Assembly: GCF_019048845.1 (NCBI RefSeq)
Contig: NZ_CP077426.1
Coordinates: 1,287,501-1,351,500 of the forward strand
Direction of reading: 5' to 3'
DNA: 64,000 bases
From: Vibrio mimicus
GTDB taxonomy: Bacteria; Pseudomonadota; Gammaproteobacteria; Enterobacterales; Vibrionaceae
Part shown: in pieces, positions 16,291 to 22,822 of the stretch
How positions within the stretch are numbered: position 1 is the first letter of the stretch
Layout: the number at the start of each line of letters is the position of its first letter
Program-made: the position numbers and the translations under genes
Notes under the pieces: generated by a model
The model's input: the letters and a program-made list of their open reading frames with translations, nothing else
Database searches by the model: none
What the model was told of the DNA's origin: nothing

Positions 16291-16982
16291 GCCGCCACCG
16301 CCTTTAAGTAACCCGCATCGAGTAGCTTCTTCTGCAGCCAGATCTCACCTTTGCCTGTAATTAACGGCGTGTTGCTGATTCTGGTTTCTTCGCCAGTCTC
16401 AAAAGTGCCTTGCTTGATGGTGAAGTAACCGCGATCGATAAACTCTTGATAGGGAATGTTGTAGCTCTGGCCCTGAGGAATCAGGATCTTCAACTCGCGC
16501 ATAATGCGAAATAGAGTGACAGGACCCAAGCCAATTGATTTGGCAAACTGGCCCAACAACACGCCGCGCTTAGCTAATGCGATGTGATCGGCAAATTCAG
16601 CTTTGGGCGCAGCAATGGCCAGTTGGCGACTCACTTGCTCGTTCTGCTTTGCTAAATCAGCGGCCAGTTGTAGTGCCTCAGGTAATGACTGAGGAATGCG
16701 AAACTGGTTAGCGTTTTCCAGTTCTTGCCAACGCTTGATGATCGCCATTCTTAGCGCAGCGCTGTAACCAGCAACCAAGCAAAGTGATTCTTCTTTGTTG
16801 AGTAAAATCACCGGCTGAGGTCTTCCTTTGCCGTCGATGTATTCGGCTGACTTTTCAGCCGATTGAATTTCAACCAGCATCTTACGAATATCAGCCAGAA
16901 CGTTTTTGTGTTCTTTACCTGTCAGCTCTGCAATTTCTCGGCTGCTCATGGTCACTTCTTGTTGTGTCATTACTGCGAACAT
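16284..16982 (-). CDS. Rha-family regulator with KilAC antirepressor domain
   Basis: A 232-residue DNA-binding regulator. Residues 1-85 are a Rha domain (MSSREIAELTGKEHKNVLADIRKM, then YLLNKEES-type ending seen as ILLNKEESLCLVAGY). The C-terminal half is the KilAC/Ant domain (IALAKRGVLLGQFAKSIGLGPVTL, then WLQKKLLDAGYL). Such fusions act as antirepressors or growth regulators in temperate phages. It starts directly after the stop of the small upstream gene. Confidence 0.9.
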   Translation of the reverse strand: MFAVMTQQEVTMSSREIAELTGKEHKNVLADIRKMLVEIQSAEKSAEYIDGKGRPQPVILLNKEESLCLVAGYSAALRMAIIKRWQELENANQFRIPQSLPEALQLAADLAKQNEQVSRQLAIAAPKAEFADHIALAKRGVLLGQFAKSIGLGPVTLFRIMRELKILIPQGQSYNIPYQEFIDRGYFTIKQGTFETGEETRISNTPLITGKGEIWLQKKLLDAGYLKAVAAC

Positions 16983-17174
16983 TTAAACCTCCACCCAGAA
17001 TCTACTTTTTTCACCTTGACCAACCAGCTTGCGGAGACTCACTCCCTTTGATTTCGCTTTTTCGGTCATCTTCACCAAGTCACAAACATGGATCCCCAAC
17101 GTCTTGCACAGCTCTGCGTGGCTCCAAGTTTTTCGGCGTGACTGCATCAACTCAATCAATTGCATCTCGCTCAT
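16983..17174 (-). CDS. Small helix-turn-helix protein
   Basis: A 63-residue protein with a helix-turn-helix pattern (TWSHAELCKTLGIHVCDLVKM). It lies two bases after the initiator gene and directly before the Rha gene. The position is that of P/helicase-loader genes in lambda, but it is too short for that; a DNA-binding accessory role is more likely. Confidence 0.6.
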   Translation of the reverse strand: MSEMQLIELMQSRRKTWSHAELCKTLGIHVCDLVKMTEKAKSKGVSLRKLVGQGEKSRFWVEV

Positions 17175-17176
17175 TC

Positions 17177-18166
17177 CTAAGCCCTCGATAGTTCAGCCAA
17201 CAAAGCCTCACGCTGCTGCAGCATCTCGTTGAGCTTGCGCTGACAAGAACTGGCCGCGATTTCTGAGGCGTGGTTTTTGTGAGATTTAAAACGCAACAGC
17301 GCGGCGTTCTCAGAGTTGATGTCGATCTCAAGCTGGCGGATTTTCGCCTTGAGCTTTTGCACCTCATCCGGTGCACTTGTCGCTTGTGATGCTGGCGCTA
17401 CACGGCCACGGTCTTGCTCCTTGCTCAGCCATGCGTGAATAAATCGCTTGATGCCCTGCGCGGTTTTTTGTCGAGTAGGGTTGGCCTTGCACCAGCCGAT
17501 CATGTTTCGGATTTGCTGAGCAACATCCACAGCCGGGTAAAGCTCTCGGTACTCAAACAACTCAGATTGAGTCACGCCGTGAATGCTTGATTTGCCCTTG
17601 AGTGGGATTTCAAACAAAACAGGTTCCGCAGGCTTGTCGGTTTCGAGCTCGCTCGGAACAAATTCAGTGATCTGTTTGTTTGTATATGGTTTGGATCTGT
17701 TAATGGATTCGGTAATTTTCCCACTTCCATGGATTTGGGAATTTTCACAGTTCCATTCGGTAATATTACCGTTTCCATTCGGTAAATTTACCGAATCCAT
17801 TTGGGAATCTTGCGTGGTTTCAGGGAACAGCAATTCAACCAAGCGATCACCATCAATCATGTAATGAGAAGTAGGAACGCCATTCGCCTTCTTAACTCGG
17901 GTTTGAATCACTTCGCCCAAGCGCTGTTTTAACTGTCTAATTGCGTAACGAACTTGATCGACAGAAAGGCACAGTTCATCAGCCAACTCATCGTTAGCTT
18001 TGTAGAACCACTCTCCGTTAGCTTTGGTGCTAGACCAGAAAACAAGCTGAGACAAAACAGCAGCATGAGTATGATTGCCTTCGCAAAATTTGATGTAAGG
18101 TCTAGGAATGCTAATCGCAGAGGACTGACCAGAAAGCTCTCTAACTGCATCAAACAATCTAGCCAC
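17177..18166 (-). CDS. Phage replication initiator, lambda O-like
   Basis: A 329-residue protein. The N-terminal winged-helix region (ISIPRPYIKFCEGNHTHAAVLSQLVFW, then ADELCLSVDQVRYAIRQLKQ) is typical of phage O-type initiators. The middle linker (about residues 120-165) is encoded by iterons, as in lambda. The C-terminal part has a helical segment (YPAVDVAQQIRNMIGWCKANP) and a coiled coil (residues 270-325). It would melt the origin and recruit host helicase. No separate helicase loader is seen. Confidence 0.8.
   Translation of the reverse strand: MARLFDAVRELSGQSSAISIPRPYIKFCEGNHTHAAVLSQLVFWSSTKANGEWFYKANDELADELCLSVDQVRYAIRQLKQRLGEVIQTRVKKANGVPTSHYMIDGDRLVELLFPETTQDSQMDSVNLPNGNGNITEWNCENSQIHGSGKITESINRSKPYTNKQITEFVPSELETDKPAEPVLFEIPLKGKSSIHGVTQSELFEYRELYPAVDVAQQIRNMIGWCKANPTRQKTAQGIKRFIHAWLSKEQDRGRVAPASQATSAPDEVQKLKAKIRQLEIDINSENAALLRFKSHKNHASEIAASSCQRKLNEMLQQREALLAELSRA
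17707..17820. repeat. Iteron array, probable replication origin
   Basis: Five copies of ATTYGGKAATWTTNCC start at 17707, 17733, 17755, 17777 and 17799. The last four are spaced exactly 22 bases apart. One copy forms the perfect 20-base palindrome ATTCGGTAAATTTACCGAAT. The array lies inside the initiator gene with AT-rich sequence next to it, the lambda arrangement. Confidence 0.8.
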
Positions 18167-18431
18167 GATTCACCTCCATCCCCAGAGAAAGCATCCAAAG
18201 CTGATGCAGTTCGCAAGGAAAGCGAACAGATGCCAATTTTTTACCAGACTTAGCTTCAGCCTTTTTGCTCTTGCGCTTTCTCGCTTGGGTGTTCTTTTCA
18301 GTGTGAATCGCTTCGTGGAGAGTCTTACCCTGAAAGCGCATGCGGTAAGAGAGCGTTTGCTTAGAAACGCCAAAAGCCTTACTGATTGCATCAAGTCCAA
18401 CATAACCTTGGTATTCGTAGATAAAACGCAT
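18159..18431 (-). CDS. Helix-turn-helix protein
   Basis: A 90-residue protein starting MRFIYEYQGYVGL with GGAG upstream. The DAISKAFGVSKQTLSYRM segment is a clear helix-turn-helix, followed by a Lys-rich tail. It may be an early transcription regulator. It overlaps the initiator gene by eight bases. Confidence 0.65.
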   Translation of the reverse strand: MRFIYEYQGYVGLDAISKAFGVSKQTLSYRMRFQGKTLHEAIHTEKNTQARKRKSKKAEAKSGKKLASVRFPCELHQLWMLSLGMEVNRG

Positions 18432-18435
18432 AAAG

Positions 18436-18987
18436 CTACTCCGCATGGCCGTCTGCCAATGCACGAAGTGAATCGCGCTTTACGTAGCGAGTAACCATTG
18501 GCATGTGAAGATGATTAGGGTTGAAAATAACCAGTGCAGAACCTTTGGTATTTCCGTTAACTGAGCGGTGCGTAATGGGGTTAACAAAAGAGATGCGACC
18601 GCCAACAATAAAGCGAATTTCCGTAGCGTTTTCCGGCCACCAGTTAGCGTCCGGTGTAGCAGGAACAAGCAGAACAGATCCGATCTTGTTTTTTACGCAC
18701 TGTTCATAAGCTTTATCCATGAATGACTTGATCATTCCGCGAGAGTAGGGCGGGTTAACCCATGCAAAAGAGTTAGGCTTGCTAAAACCAAAAACAGAAG
18801 CCCAATTCTCAATAGAAAGCGCATTCATTTCCTCAGAAATAAATAACGGGCACTTGGTATTCAATTCATTGGCACAAGCATCAAAAGCAAATGAGAACTC
18901 AACGTTGATAGCGTTAAAAAGCCAGTTTGGAGTTGCCCAAGCGTCTTTCTCTGATGGAGATAAATCCGAAGCGATAAAATCAGACAT
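18436..18987 (-). CDS. Phage DNA N6-adenine methyltransferase (Dam family)
   Basis: A 183-residue enzyme. Family hallmarks are DAWATPNWLFNAINVEF at the start, FDACANELNTKCP, the catalytic AWVNPPYSRG (DPPY-type motif) and GSVLLVPATPDANWW. It would methylate adenine, probably GATC, using S-adenosylmethionine, protecting phage DNA from host nucleases or timing packaging. It overlaps the upstream 41-residue gene by one base (TAATG). Confidence 0.92.
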   Translation of the reverse strand: MSDFIASDLSPSEKDAWATPNWLFNAINVEFSFAFDACANELNTKCPLFISEEMNALSIENWASVFGFSKPNSFAWVNPPYSRGMIKSFMDKAYEQCVKNKIGSVLLVPATPDANWWPENATEIRFIVGGRISFVNPITHRSVNGNTKGSALVIFNPNHLHMPMVTRYVKRDSLRALADGHAE

Positions 18988-19112
18988 TACAGCACACCCT
19001 CATAAACAGCCTTAACGTAATCGCGGCTAACTTCTTTAAACTGACCACCAACAACAACAAAGTAATGCCATTGCTGTTTCACAATTCGAGCTTTTAGTGT
19101 TAATCTTTTCAT
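18987..19112 (-). CDS. Small hypothetical phage protein
   Basis: A 41-residue protein starting MKRLTLKARIVKQQW with GAGG seven bases upstream. The stop overlaps the methyltransferase start by one base, so it is probably translated. No family recognised. Confidence 0.55.
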   Translation of the reverse strand: MKRLTLKARIVKQQWHYFVVVGGQFKEVSRDYVKAVYEGVL

Positions 19113-19170
19113 TGCCAATCCTCATATCAGTGTTGTTTGGTAAGTGAAAATTCCTCGCAAGAAACTTTCA

Positions 19171-19269
19171 CTAGGGCGTTAAGTCGTTTGTCCGGCTTAA
19201 CGCCTTTTCTTTTTCTCTCGGGGCATCAAGCTCCAATTCGCAGTTCTTAATTTGGTCACGCTCAAACAT
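19171..19269 (-). CDS. Possible tiny early protein
   Basis: A 32-residue frame starting MFERDQIKNCELELD, between the Cro-like gene and the 41-residue gene. There is no convincing ribosome binding site. It could be translated by coupling to cro, or be chance. Confidence 0.25.
   Translation of the reverse strand: MFERDQIKNCELELDAPREKEKALSRTNDLTP
19175..19214 (+). terminator. Plus-strand terminator facing the repressor region
   Basis: GGCGTTAAG pairs with CTTAACGCC (nine pairs, 12-base loop), followed by TTTTCTTTTT on the plus strand. No plus-strand gene lies to its left for 19 kb, so it may stop antisense transcription from running into cro and the repressor. Confidence 0.5.
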
Positions 19270-19304
19270 TTCAGTAACTTGGCCTTGGCTGGTGGTTACG
19301 GGGA

Positions 19305-19556
19305 TTACCGGTTAGCGGTAGTATTTGTTTGCGGTTCAGAAAGAACGTCAGTGTTTGGGTTAGGGAACACGTCCTGAAACTCACACTTAGCGCCCAAGCC
19401 TTTTAGGGCATTAACAATGTTCCAGCACTGGTTTACACAAGGCTTCCTTGCTCCAGACTCATAGCGATCAATTGCGCTTTGACCAACGCCAACTAGGTAT
19501 CCCAATTCTTTCTGAGTTGCACCAATGGAATTTCTGTAATGTTTGATTTGGTTCAT
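19305..19556 (-). CDS. Cro-like XRE-family repressor
   Basis: An 83-residue protein with an XRE helix-turn-helix: GATQKELGYLVGVGQSAIDRYE, then the ARKPCVNQCWNIVNAL helix. It is divergent from the S24-type repressor and is the first gene of the leftward early operon, the Cro position. It would compete for the operators upstream. Confidence 0.8.
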   Translation of the reverse strand: MNQIKHYRNSIGATQKELGYLVGVGQSAIDRYESGARKPCVNQCWNIVNALKGLGAKCEFQDVFPNPNTDVLSEPQTNTTANR

Positions 19557-19576
19557 AAGCCCTCCGCTGTTGCTCT

Positions 19577-19605
19577 TTTATACCAAATTGGAATGTAAAC
19601 AGCAA
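19577..19605 (-). promoter_or_regulatory. Early leftward promoter (pR-like)
   Basis: Minus strand TTGCTG (19605-19600), 17-base spacer, TATAAA (19582-19577). Operator copy 1 (19580-19594) overlaps the spacer and -10, so repressor binding would block it. Confidence 0.7.
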
Positions 19606-19652
19606 TAGAGATATACCGAATCGGTCGTTTAGCTCTAATTCCGATGTGGCAT
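19580..19652. promoter_or_regulatory. Repressor operator cluster between cro and cI (three sites)
   Basis: Sites ATACCAAATTGGAAT (19580-19594), ATACCGAATCGGTCG (19613-19627) and ATTCCGATGTGGCAT (19638-19652) share an ATWCC-N5-GG dyad. Centres are 33 and 25 bases apart. The third overlaps the -10 (CATAAT, 19650-19655) of the likely repressor promoter. Confidence 0.75.
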
Positions 19653-19667
19653 AATTTAGGAATGAAA

Positions 19668-20327
19668 ATGAATTGGAACGATCTGGTTAAAACCAGAATG
19701 AAAGAGATAGGCGTGACGCAAGATGCGCTTGCCGAAAAGATGGGGCTAACTCAAGCCTCAATTGCTCGCTATCTGAATAAAAAAAGAGAGCCAGACTTAG
19801 ACACAATCGCAAAAATCATGAAATGTGTAGGTCTAGATCAGCTTATGTTGAATTCTGACGGCTTTGTCGAGTATCCAAGCGAGGCTTGGGCAAACGTATC
19901 AAAACCTGAACTTGAATTAAGCTACCAACGCTCATTCCCATTGCTAAGCTCCGTTCAAGCTGGCGCATGGACTGAAGCTTGCGAGCCTTATGAAGTGAGG
20001 GAGATTGAACAGTGGTACGAGACAACCGAAAGAACCAGTGATCGCTGCTTTTGGCTAAAGGTGGAAGGAGACTCAATGACGGCTCCATCTGGCGTTAGTA
20101 TTCCTGATGGTGCGCTTGTTCTGGTTGATACAGAGAAAAGCTACCAGAACGGCTCTCTTGTTGTGGCTAAACTCACCGATGTGAATGAAGCCACTTTCAA
20201 AAAGCTAGTGATCGACGCAGGCCAGAAGTATCTCAAGCCGCTAAATCCTGCCTATCAGATGATTCCAATCAATGGGAGCTGCAAGATCATAGGCGTTGTC
20301 GTTGATGCAAGATTAAGGCTTTTATAG
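19668..20327 (+). CDS. Phage repressor, CI-like (XRE + S24 peptidase)
   Basis: A 219-residue lysogeny repressor. The N-terminal helix-turn-helix is VTQDALAEKMGLTQASIARYLN. The C-terminal S24/LexA-like domain has FWLKVEGDSMTAP (nucleophile Ser), PDGALVLVDTEK and LVVAKLTDVNEATFKKL (catalytic Lys). The Ala-Gly cleavage site lies in SSVQAGAWTEA. It is therefore likely SOS-inducible through RecA-stimulated autocleavage. ATG 19668 has AGGA six bases upstream. If transcription starts near 19662, the ATG there would give a leaderless mRNA, as for lambda cI. Confidence 0.93.
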   Translation: MNWNDLVKTRMKEIGVTQDALAEKMGLTQASIARYLNKKREPDLDTIAKIMKCVGLDQLMLNSDGFVEYPSEAWANVSKPELELSYQRSFPLLSSVQAGAWTEACEPYEVREIEQWYETTERTSDRCFWLKVEGDSMTAPSGVSIPDGALVLVDTEKSYQNGSLVVAKLTDVNEATFKKLVIDAGQKYLKPLNPAYQMIPINGSCKIIGVVVDARLRLL

Positions 20328-20395
20328 GTTGTTCTGCATTACAGCTAATTAACGTTCTTGTGCTCGTGGATTTCACTAAACCACAAGGATAGCTA

Positions 20396-20941
20396 ATGAC
20401 TGTTTTTGAACTACTTGGCATATCGCAAGGTGATGCGATAACCGTTGATAACCCTTGGTCTGATTATGGAGAGAGGCAGATGATACCTCTTTCCATATCT
20501 AAGAACGGAATATCGATAAGAGCTATCGATACTAGGCACGGAGATATTAGATACATAGCACCAGATTGGACGATCATCACTGATGCAGGTGATAGAGTTC
20601 TACTAAAAGACTTTCCTTACATATCACAAAACCTCAAATCCATATCCAAACAAAAGCAGAGCGAAAAACGACCCAAAGAGTCAAAAAGAGAAGTCGCTTC
20701 AATGGTTGATGTTCTTGAGTCTCTCAGACTTAATGGCTTGAATGTTGCAATAACTGGAACTTTGCCCATTCCGAGAGCTGACTTTAAAAAGATACTTGAA
20801 GATAAAGGCTCTAACGTTTTTGACGGCATAAGCAAAAAGATAAATTTGCTCATAATGGGGGATACAGGGGCTTTTGAAATCACTAGCAAGATGAAAAAAG
20901 CGCAAGAACTTGGGATAAAAATCGTTACCGTTTCTGGGTGA
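20396..20941 (+). CDS. BRCT-domain protein next to the repressor
   Basis: A 181-residue protein. The C-terminal 75 residues form a BRCT domain like that of bacterial DNA ligase: LNVAITGTLPIPRADFKKIL, then SKKINLLIMGDTGAFEITSKM and KAQELGIKIV. The N-terminal part (residues 1-80) is beta-rich and unrecognised; a Lys-rich linker joins them. It follows the repressor with 68 bases between and ends at a shared terminator, so it is probably expressed in the lysogen. A role in defence or in DNA-end recognition is speculation. Confidence 0.75.
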   Translation: MTVFELLGISQGDAITVDNPWSDYGERQMIPLSISKNGISIRAIDTRHGDIRYIAPDWTIITDAGDRVLLKDFPYISQNLKSISKQKQSEKRPKESKREVASMVDVLESLRLNGLNVAITGTLPIPRADFKKILEDKGSNVFDGISKKINLLIMGDTGAFEITSKMKKAQELGIKIVTVSG

Positions 20942-20951
20942 GTAACTCAAA

Positions 20952-20985
20952 ACAAACCCCACAACTTGGTGGGGTTTTGCTTTTT
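20952..20985 (+). terminator. Terminator between convergent BRCT and lipoprotein genes
   Basis: AAACCCCAC pairs with GTGGGGTTT, followed by TTGCTTTTTAT on the plus strand. It serves the repressor-BRCT transcript and may act in both directions. Confidence 0.75.
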
Positions 20986-21403
20986 ATAAAACTCTAACAT
21001 TATAAGAAGGCTTTCCGCCAATTCTGCTTTCTTGGTATATGGCAATCAGCTTGCCGTCCCTCATGAATGCCATGTAGGTTTTTGCACCAGGGTATCCGCC
21101 ATAGCTATTTTTTGCATTTACGCTGAAAAGCATTGTGTAACCATAAGTCACTTCTCCACCAGAAATGGCTGATTGCTGATAGTAATTTCTCTTAACATTA
21201 CTGAAGACATACTTGGCCGAATCAGGATCTTTTAAGTAAATCTGAAAGAATCCCTTAACTAGATTCTCGGCCTGATCTTGAGATATTTCCGCGCCATAGT
21301 TGGCTGATGCAATTTCAGCCTCAGTTGGTGGCTTTGCTGCACAACCAAGAAGAAGGGCGCTCAGGGCAAAGAGTAAAATAAATCTGAATTTGTTTTTTCG
21401 CAT
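20984..21403 (-). CDS. Lipoprotein, probable lysogeny gene
   Basis: A 139-residue protein with a signal peptide and lipobox (LSALLLGCAAKPP, modified Cys at 21). The mature part contains LKDPDSAKYVF and a YMAFMRDGKLIAIYQ strand pair. It lies alone on the minus strand between the two regulatory regions, a typical place for lysogenic conversion genes. Membrane lipoproteins at such places often block superinfection, but that is not shown here. Confidence 0.65.
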   Translation of the reverse strand: MRKNKFRFILLFALSALLLGCAAKPPTEAEIASANYGAEISQDQAENLVKGFFQIYLKDPDSAKYVFSNVKRNYYQQSAISGGEVTYGYTMLFSVNAKNSYGGYPGAKTYMAFMRDGKLIAIYQESRIGGKPSYNVRVL

Positions 21404-21573
21404 TTCATGCCTCGATATAACAGTGTTTTTTCTGTTTCCAGATCATTACGTCAGTTCAATTTGCAATCAATAGCTTACTTCAAAATTGTTGATGATAAGC
21501 AATTAAATTCCTACCTATTCATGCTCATCAAGTTTGTTAAATCAATCACAAAAAATAACGCCAATAAAAAATA

Positions 21574-21616
21574 ATTCCATTTTGGTATTTACAAGATAAT
21601 ACCGAAATGGCATATT
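21574..21616 (+). promoter_or_regulatory. Early rightward promoter with two repressor operators
   Basis: TTTACA (21588-21593), 17-base spacer, CATATT (21611-21616). Operators ATTCCATTTTGGTAT (21574-21588) and ATACCGAAATGGCAT (21599-21613) flank and fill it, with centres 25 bases apart. The sequence and spacing match the cI/cro cluster, so the same repressor should control both arms. Confidence 0.75.
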
Positions 21617-21641
21617 TAAATCACACAAGGCAAGCGCCTTA

Positions 21642-21653
21642 GCTCTTTAACAA
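21642..21653 (+). promoter_or_regulatory. boxA-like antitermination element
   Basis: GCTCTTTAACAA matches the rRNA-operon boxA core (TGCTCTTTAACA) about 20 bases after the predicted transcription start. It would recruit NusB/NusE and help RNA polymerase pass downstream terminators. A hairpin AACCAT/ATGGTT follows, but it is not a clear boxB. Confidence 0.55.
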
Positions 21654-21916
21654 CATGAACCATGAACGATAGATTGTATGGTTGTCAGTTTCTGATGACG
21701 TGCAGCAATCAGGTCACCCCAAGCTCCACTAGTGGGGAACACAAATCTAGTGAAATCGCTTACTCACCAATACGGCGACCGGGTGTAGCAACCTACAGAT
21801 AATGGAAGCTGCATTTGCTGGAATGGCTTAACCGTGAGGATGACCCGATATGTAAGTAAGCTCCGCCTAGTTTCGGCGGTAAGGTAGAAACACAAATAGG
21901 CTTTGGAAACAGAGCC

Positions 21917-22002
21917 AATTTGAAACCTCTTTTTTGGTCGGACAGCGGAGTTAGGAAAGGCCGACAAAGCCTAACAAAACTGCATTAGAGAGGTTTCAAA
22001 TT
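21917..22002 (+). ncRNA. Structured leader RNA, candidate C4/P4-CI-like antisense RNA
   Basis: A perfect 14-pair stem (21917-21930 with 21989-22002) closes a 58-base loop. Inside, GTCGG (21937-21941) can pair with CCGAC (21961-21965), and GTTAGG (21950-21955) with CCTAAC (21970-21975); these two helices interleave as an H-type pseudoknot or are alternatives. GCGGAG (21945-21950) is complementary to CTCCGC (21861-21866) upstream. Size, position and self-targeting resemble phage C4 and P4 CI immunity RNAs. Homology is not proven. Confidence 0.5.
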
Positions 22003-22029
22003 TAAACAAACAACCAAAGAGGCAACGAA

Positions 22030-22272
22030 ATGTTTGAATTATTTAAAAATAAGGCAGATCAAGCAAAGGTAACATTACACAAGGTTGAAAACCGCGATCT
22101 TATGGAAGCTATTGTGGCTGGTGCTTTTCTTGTTGCTTTCACCGATGGCGATGAAGCCTTCATCATCGCAATTGAAATCGCCGATGCGGATGGAAATATC
22201 GATGAGAACGAATTGAAAGTTCTCAAAGAAATTGGCCGCGCATTTGGTCTAAACCGTGATAACTACATCTAG
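22030..22272 (+). CDS. TerB-like small protein
   Basis: An 80-residue helical protein. The segment LMEAIVAGAFLVAFTDGDEA with NIDENELKVLKEIGRAFGL matches the TerB fold, with acidic residues that bind metal in TerB proteins. It is the first gene of the rightward operon. TerB-like proteins occur in tellurite resistance and phage-defence contexts; the role here is unknown. Confidence 0.65.
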   Translation: MFELFKNKADQAKVTLHKVENRDLMEAIVAGAFLVAFTDGDEAFIIAIEIADADGNIDENELKVLKEIGRAFGLNRDNYI

Positions 22273-22277
22273 GTGAA

Positions 22278-22448
22278 ATGATGCTTAGTCGGCAACAAGT
22301 ATTAGCGGCTGTGGCTGCGTTTTTATGTGTATTTGTTGCCCTGTTCGACTCAGTTAGCAAGATTGTTAGCTTTGTCGTCGAGGCTTCAATAATGCTTATC
22401 GTGCTGCTTATCCTGTGGCAAATCGTTAAGCCTAAAAATAGCCCTTAG
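22278..22448 (+). CDS. Small two-helix membrane protein
   Basis: A 56-residue protein starting MMLSRQQVLA with AGGTG upstream. Two membrane segments (LAAVAAFLCVFVALF and ASIMLIVLLILWQIV) fill most of it. It starts five bases after the TerB-like gene, so the two may act together. Confidence 0.6.
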   Translation: MMLSRQQVLAAVAAFLCVFVALFDSVSKIVSFVVEASIMLIVLLILWQIVKPKNSP

Positions 22449-22459
22449 GGGCTGTTTTA

Positions 22460-22524
22460 TTCAGCGCTCTTAACATTCCCTATCTTTAATTCATGTCTAT
22501 CGATTTGGAGTAAAGAGCGCTGAA
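22460..22524 (+). repeat. Long-range inverted repeat in a leader
   Basis: TTCAGCGCTCTT (22460-22471) is perfectly complementary to AAGAGCGCTGAA (22513-22524) across 41 bases. It lies in a 200-base non-coding gap before the gene at 22653. It may be a regulatory RNA structure. Confidence 0.5.
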
Positions 22525-22652
22525 CAAAGCATCTGACATTGCAATAGACGGAAAACCGAAGTTGATCACGTAATCCGCGCCATTTCTCCTGTAGTGGAAG
22601 CCTTTGCCTTGAGTCTTATTCCATAGCCTCAAGGACGTAGACGGAAGGTAAA

Positions 22653-22820
22653 ATGACAACGGAACGAGCCGAGTCCTCCTTGCTTGGTGATCGTTATGAC
22701 AACGGGAAAGACTGTGAAATCGGCTTGTTGGTTAGATCGTTTATCGCGATTCCAGCGCAAGCAACGGACAGCGTAACCGTTAAATCTAATTCAAAATTAA
22801 TCAGCACAAAGGATAACTGA
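22653..22820 (+). CDS. Small hypothetical phage protein
   Basis: A 55-residue protein starting MTTERAESSLLGDRYDNG, with a strong GGAAGG ribosome binding site. Its stop is two bases before the next ATG. No family recognised. Confidence 0.55.
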   Translation: MTTERAESSLLGDRYDNGKDCEIGLLVRSFIAIPAQATDSVTVKSNSKLISTKDN

Positions 22821-22822
22821 GT

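Larger units (their letters stand above)
21404..22029. other. Regulatory and leader region of the rightward operon
   Basis: About 620 bases without a convincing gene. It contains a promoter with two operators (21574-21616), a boxA-like element (21642-21653), a hairpin GGCTTTG-GAAA-CAGAGCC at 21899-21916 with a GNRA-type loop, a CCGCC/GGCGG hairpin at 21863-21878, and the long closed structure at 21917-22002. A 46-codon open frame at 21662-21802 lacks a ribosome binding site. Confidence 0.6.

Noticed and set aside
21662..21802. Forty-six-codon plus-strand frame in the leader
   Set aside because: No ribosome binding site is visible. It could be an Ash-like leader peptide, but the sequence does not allow a claim.
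21764..21967. Minus-strand frame in the structured leader
   Set aside because: It lies antisense to the leader RNA, has no ribosome binding site, and is explained by RNA structure.
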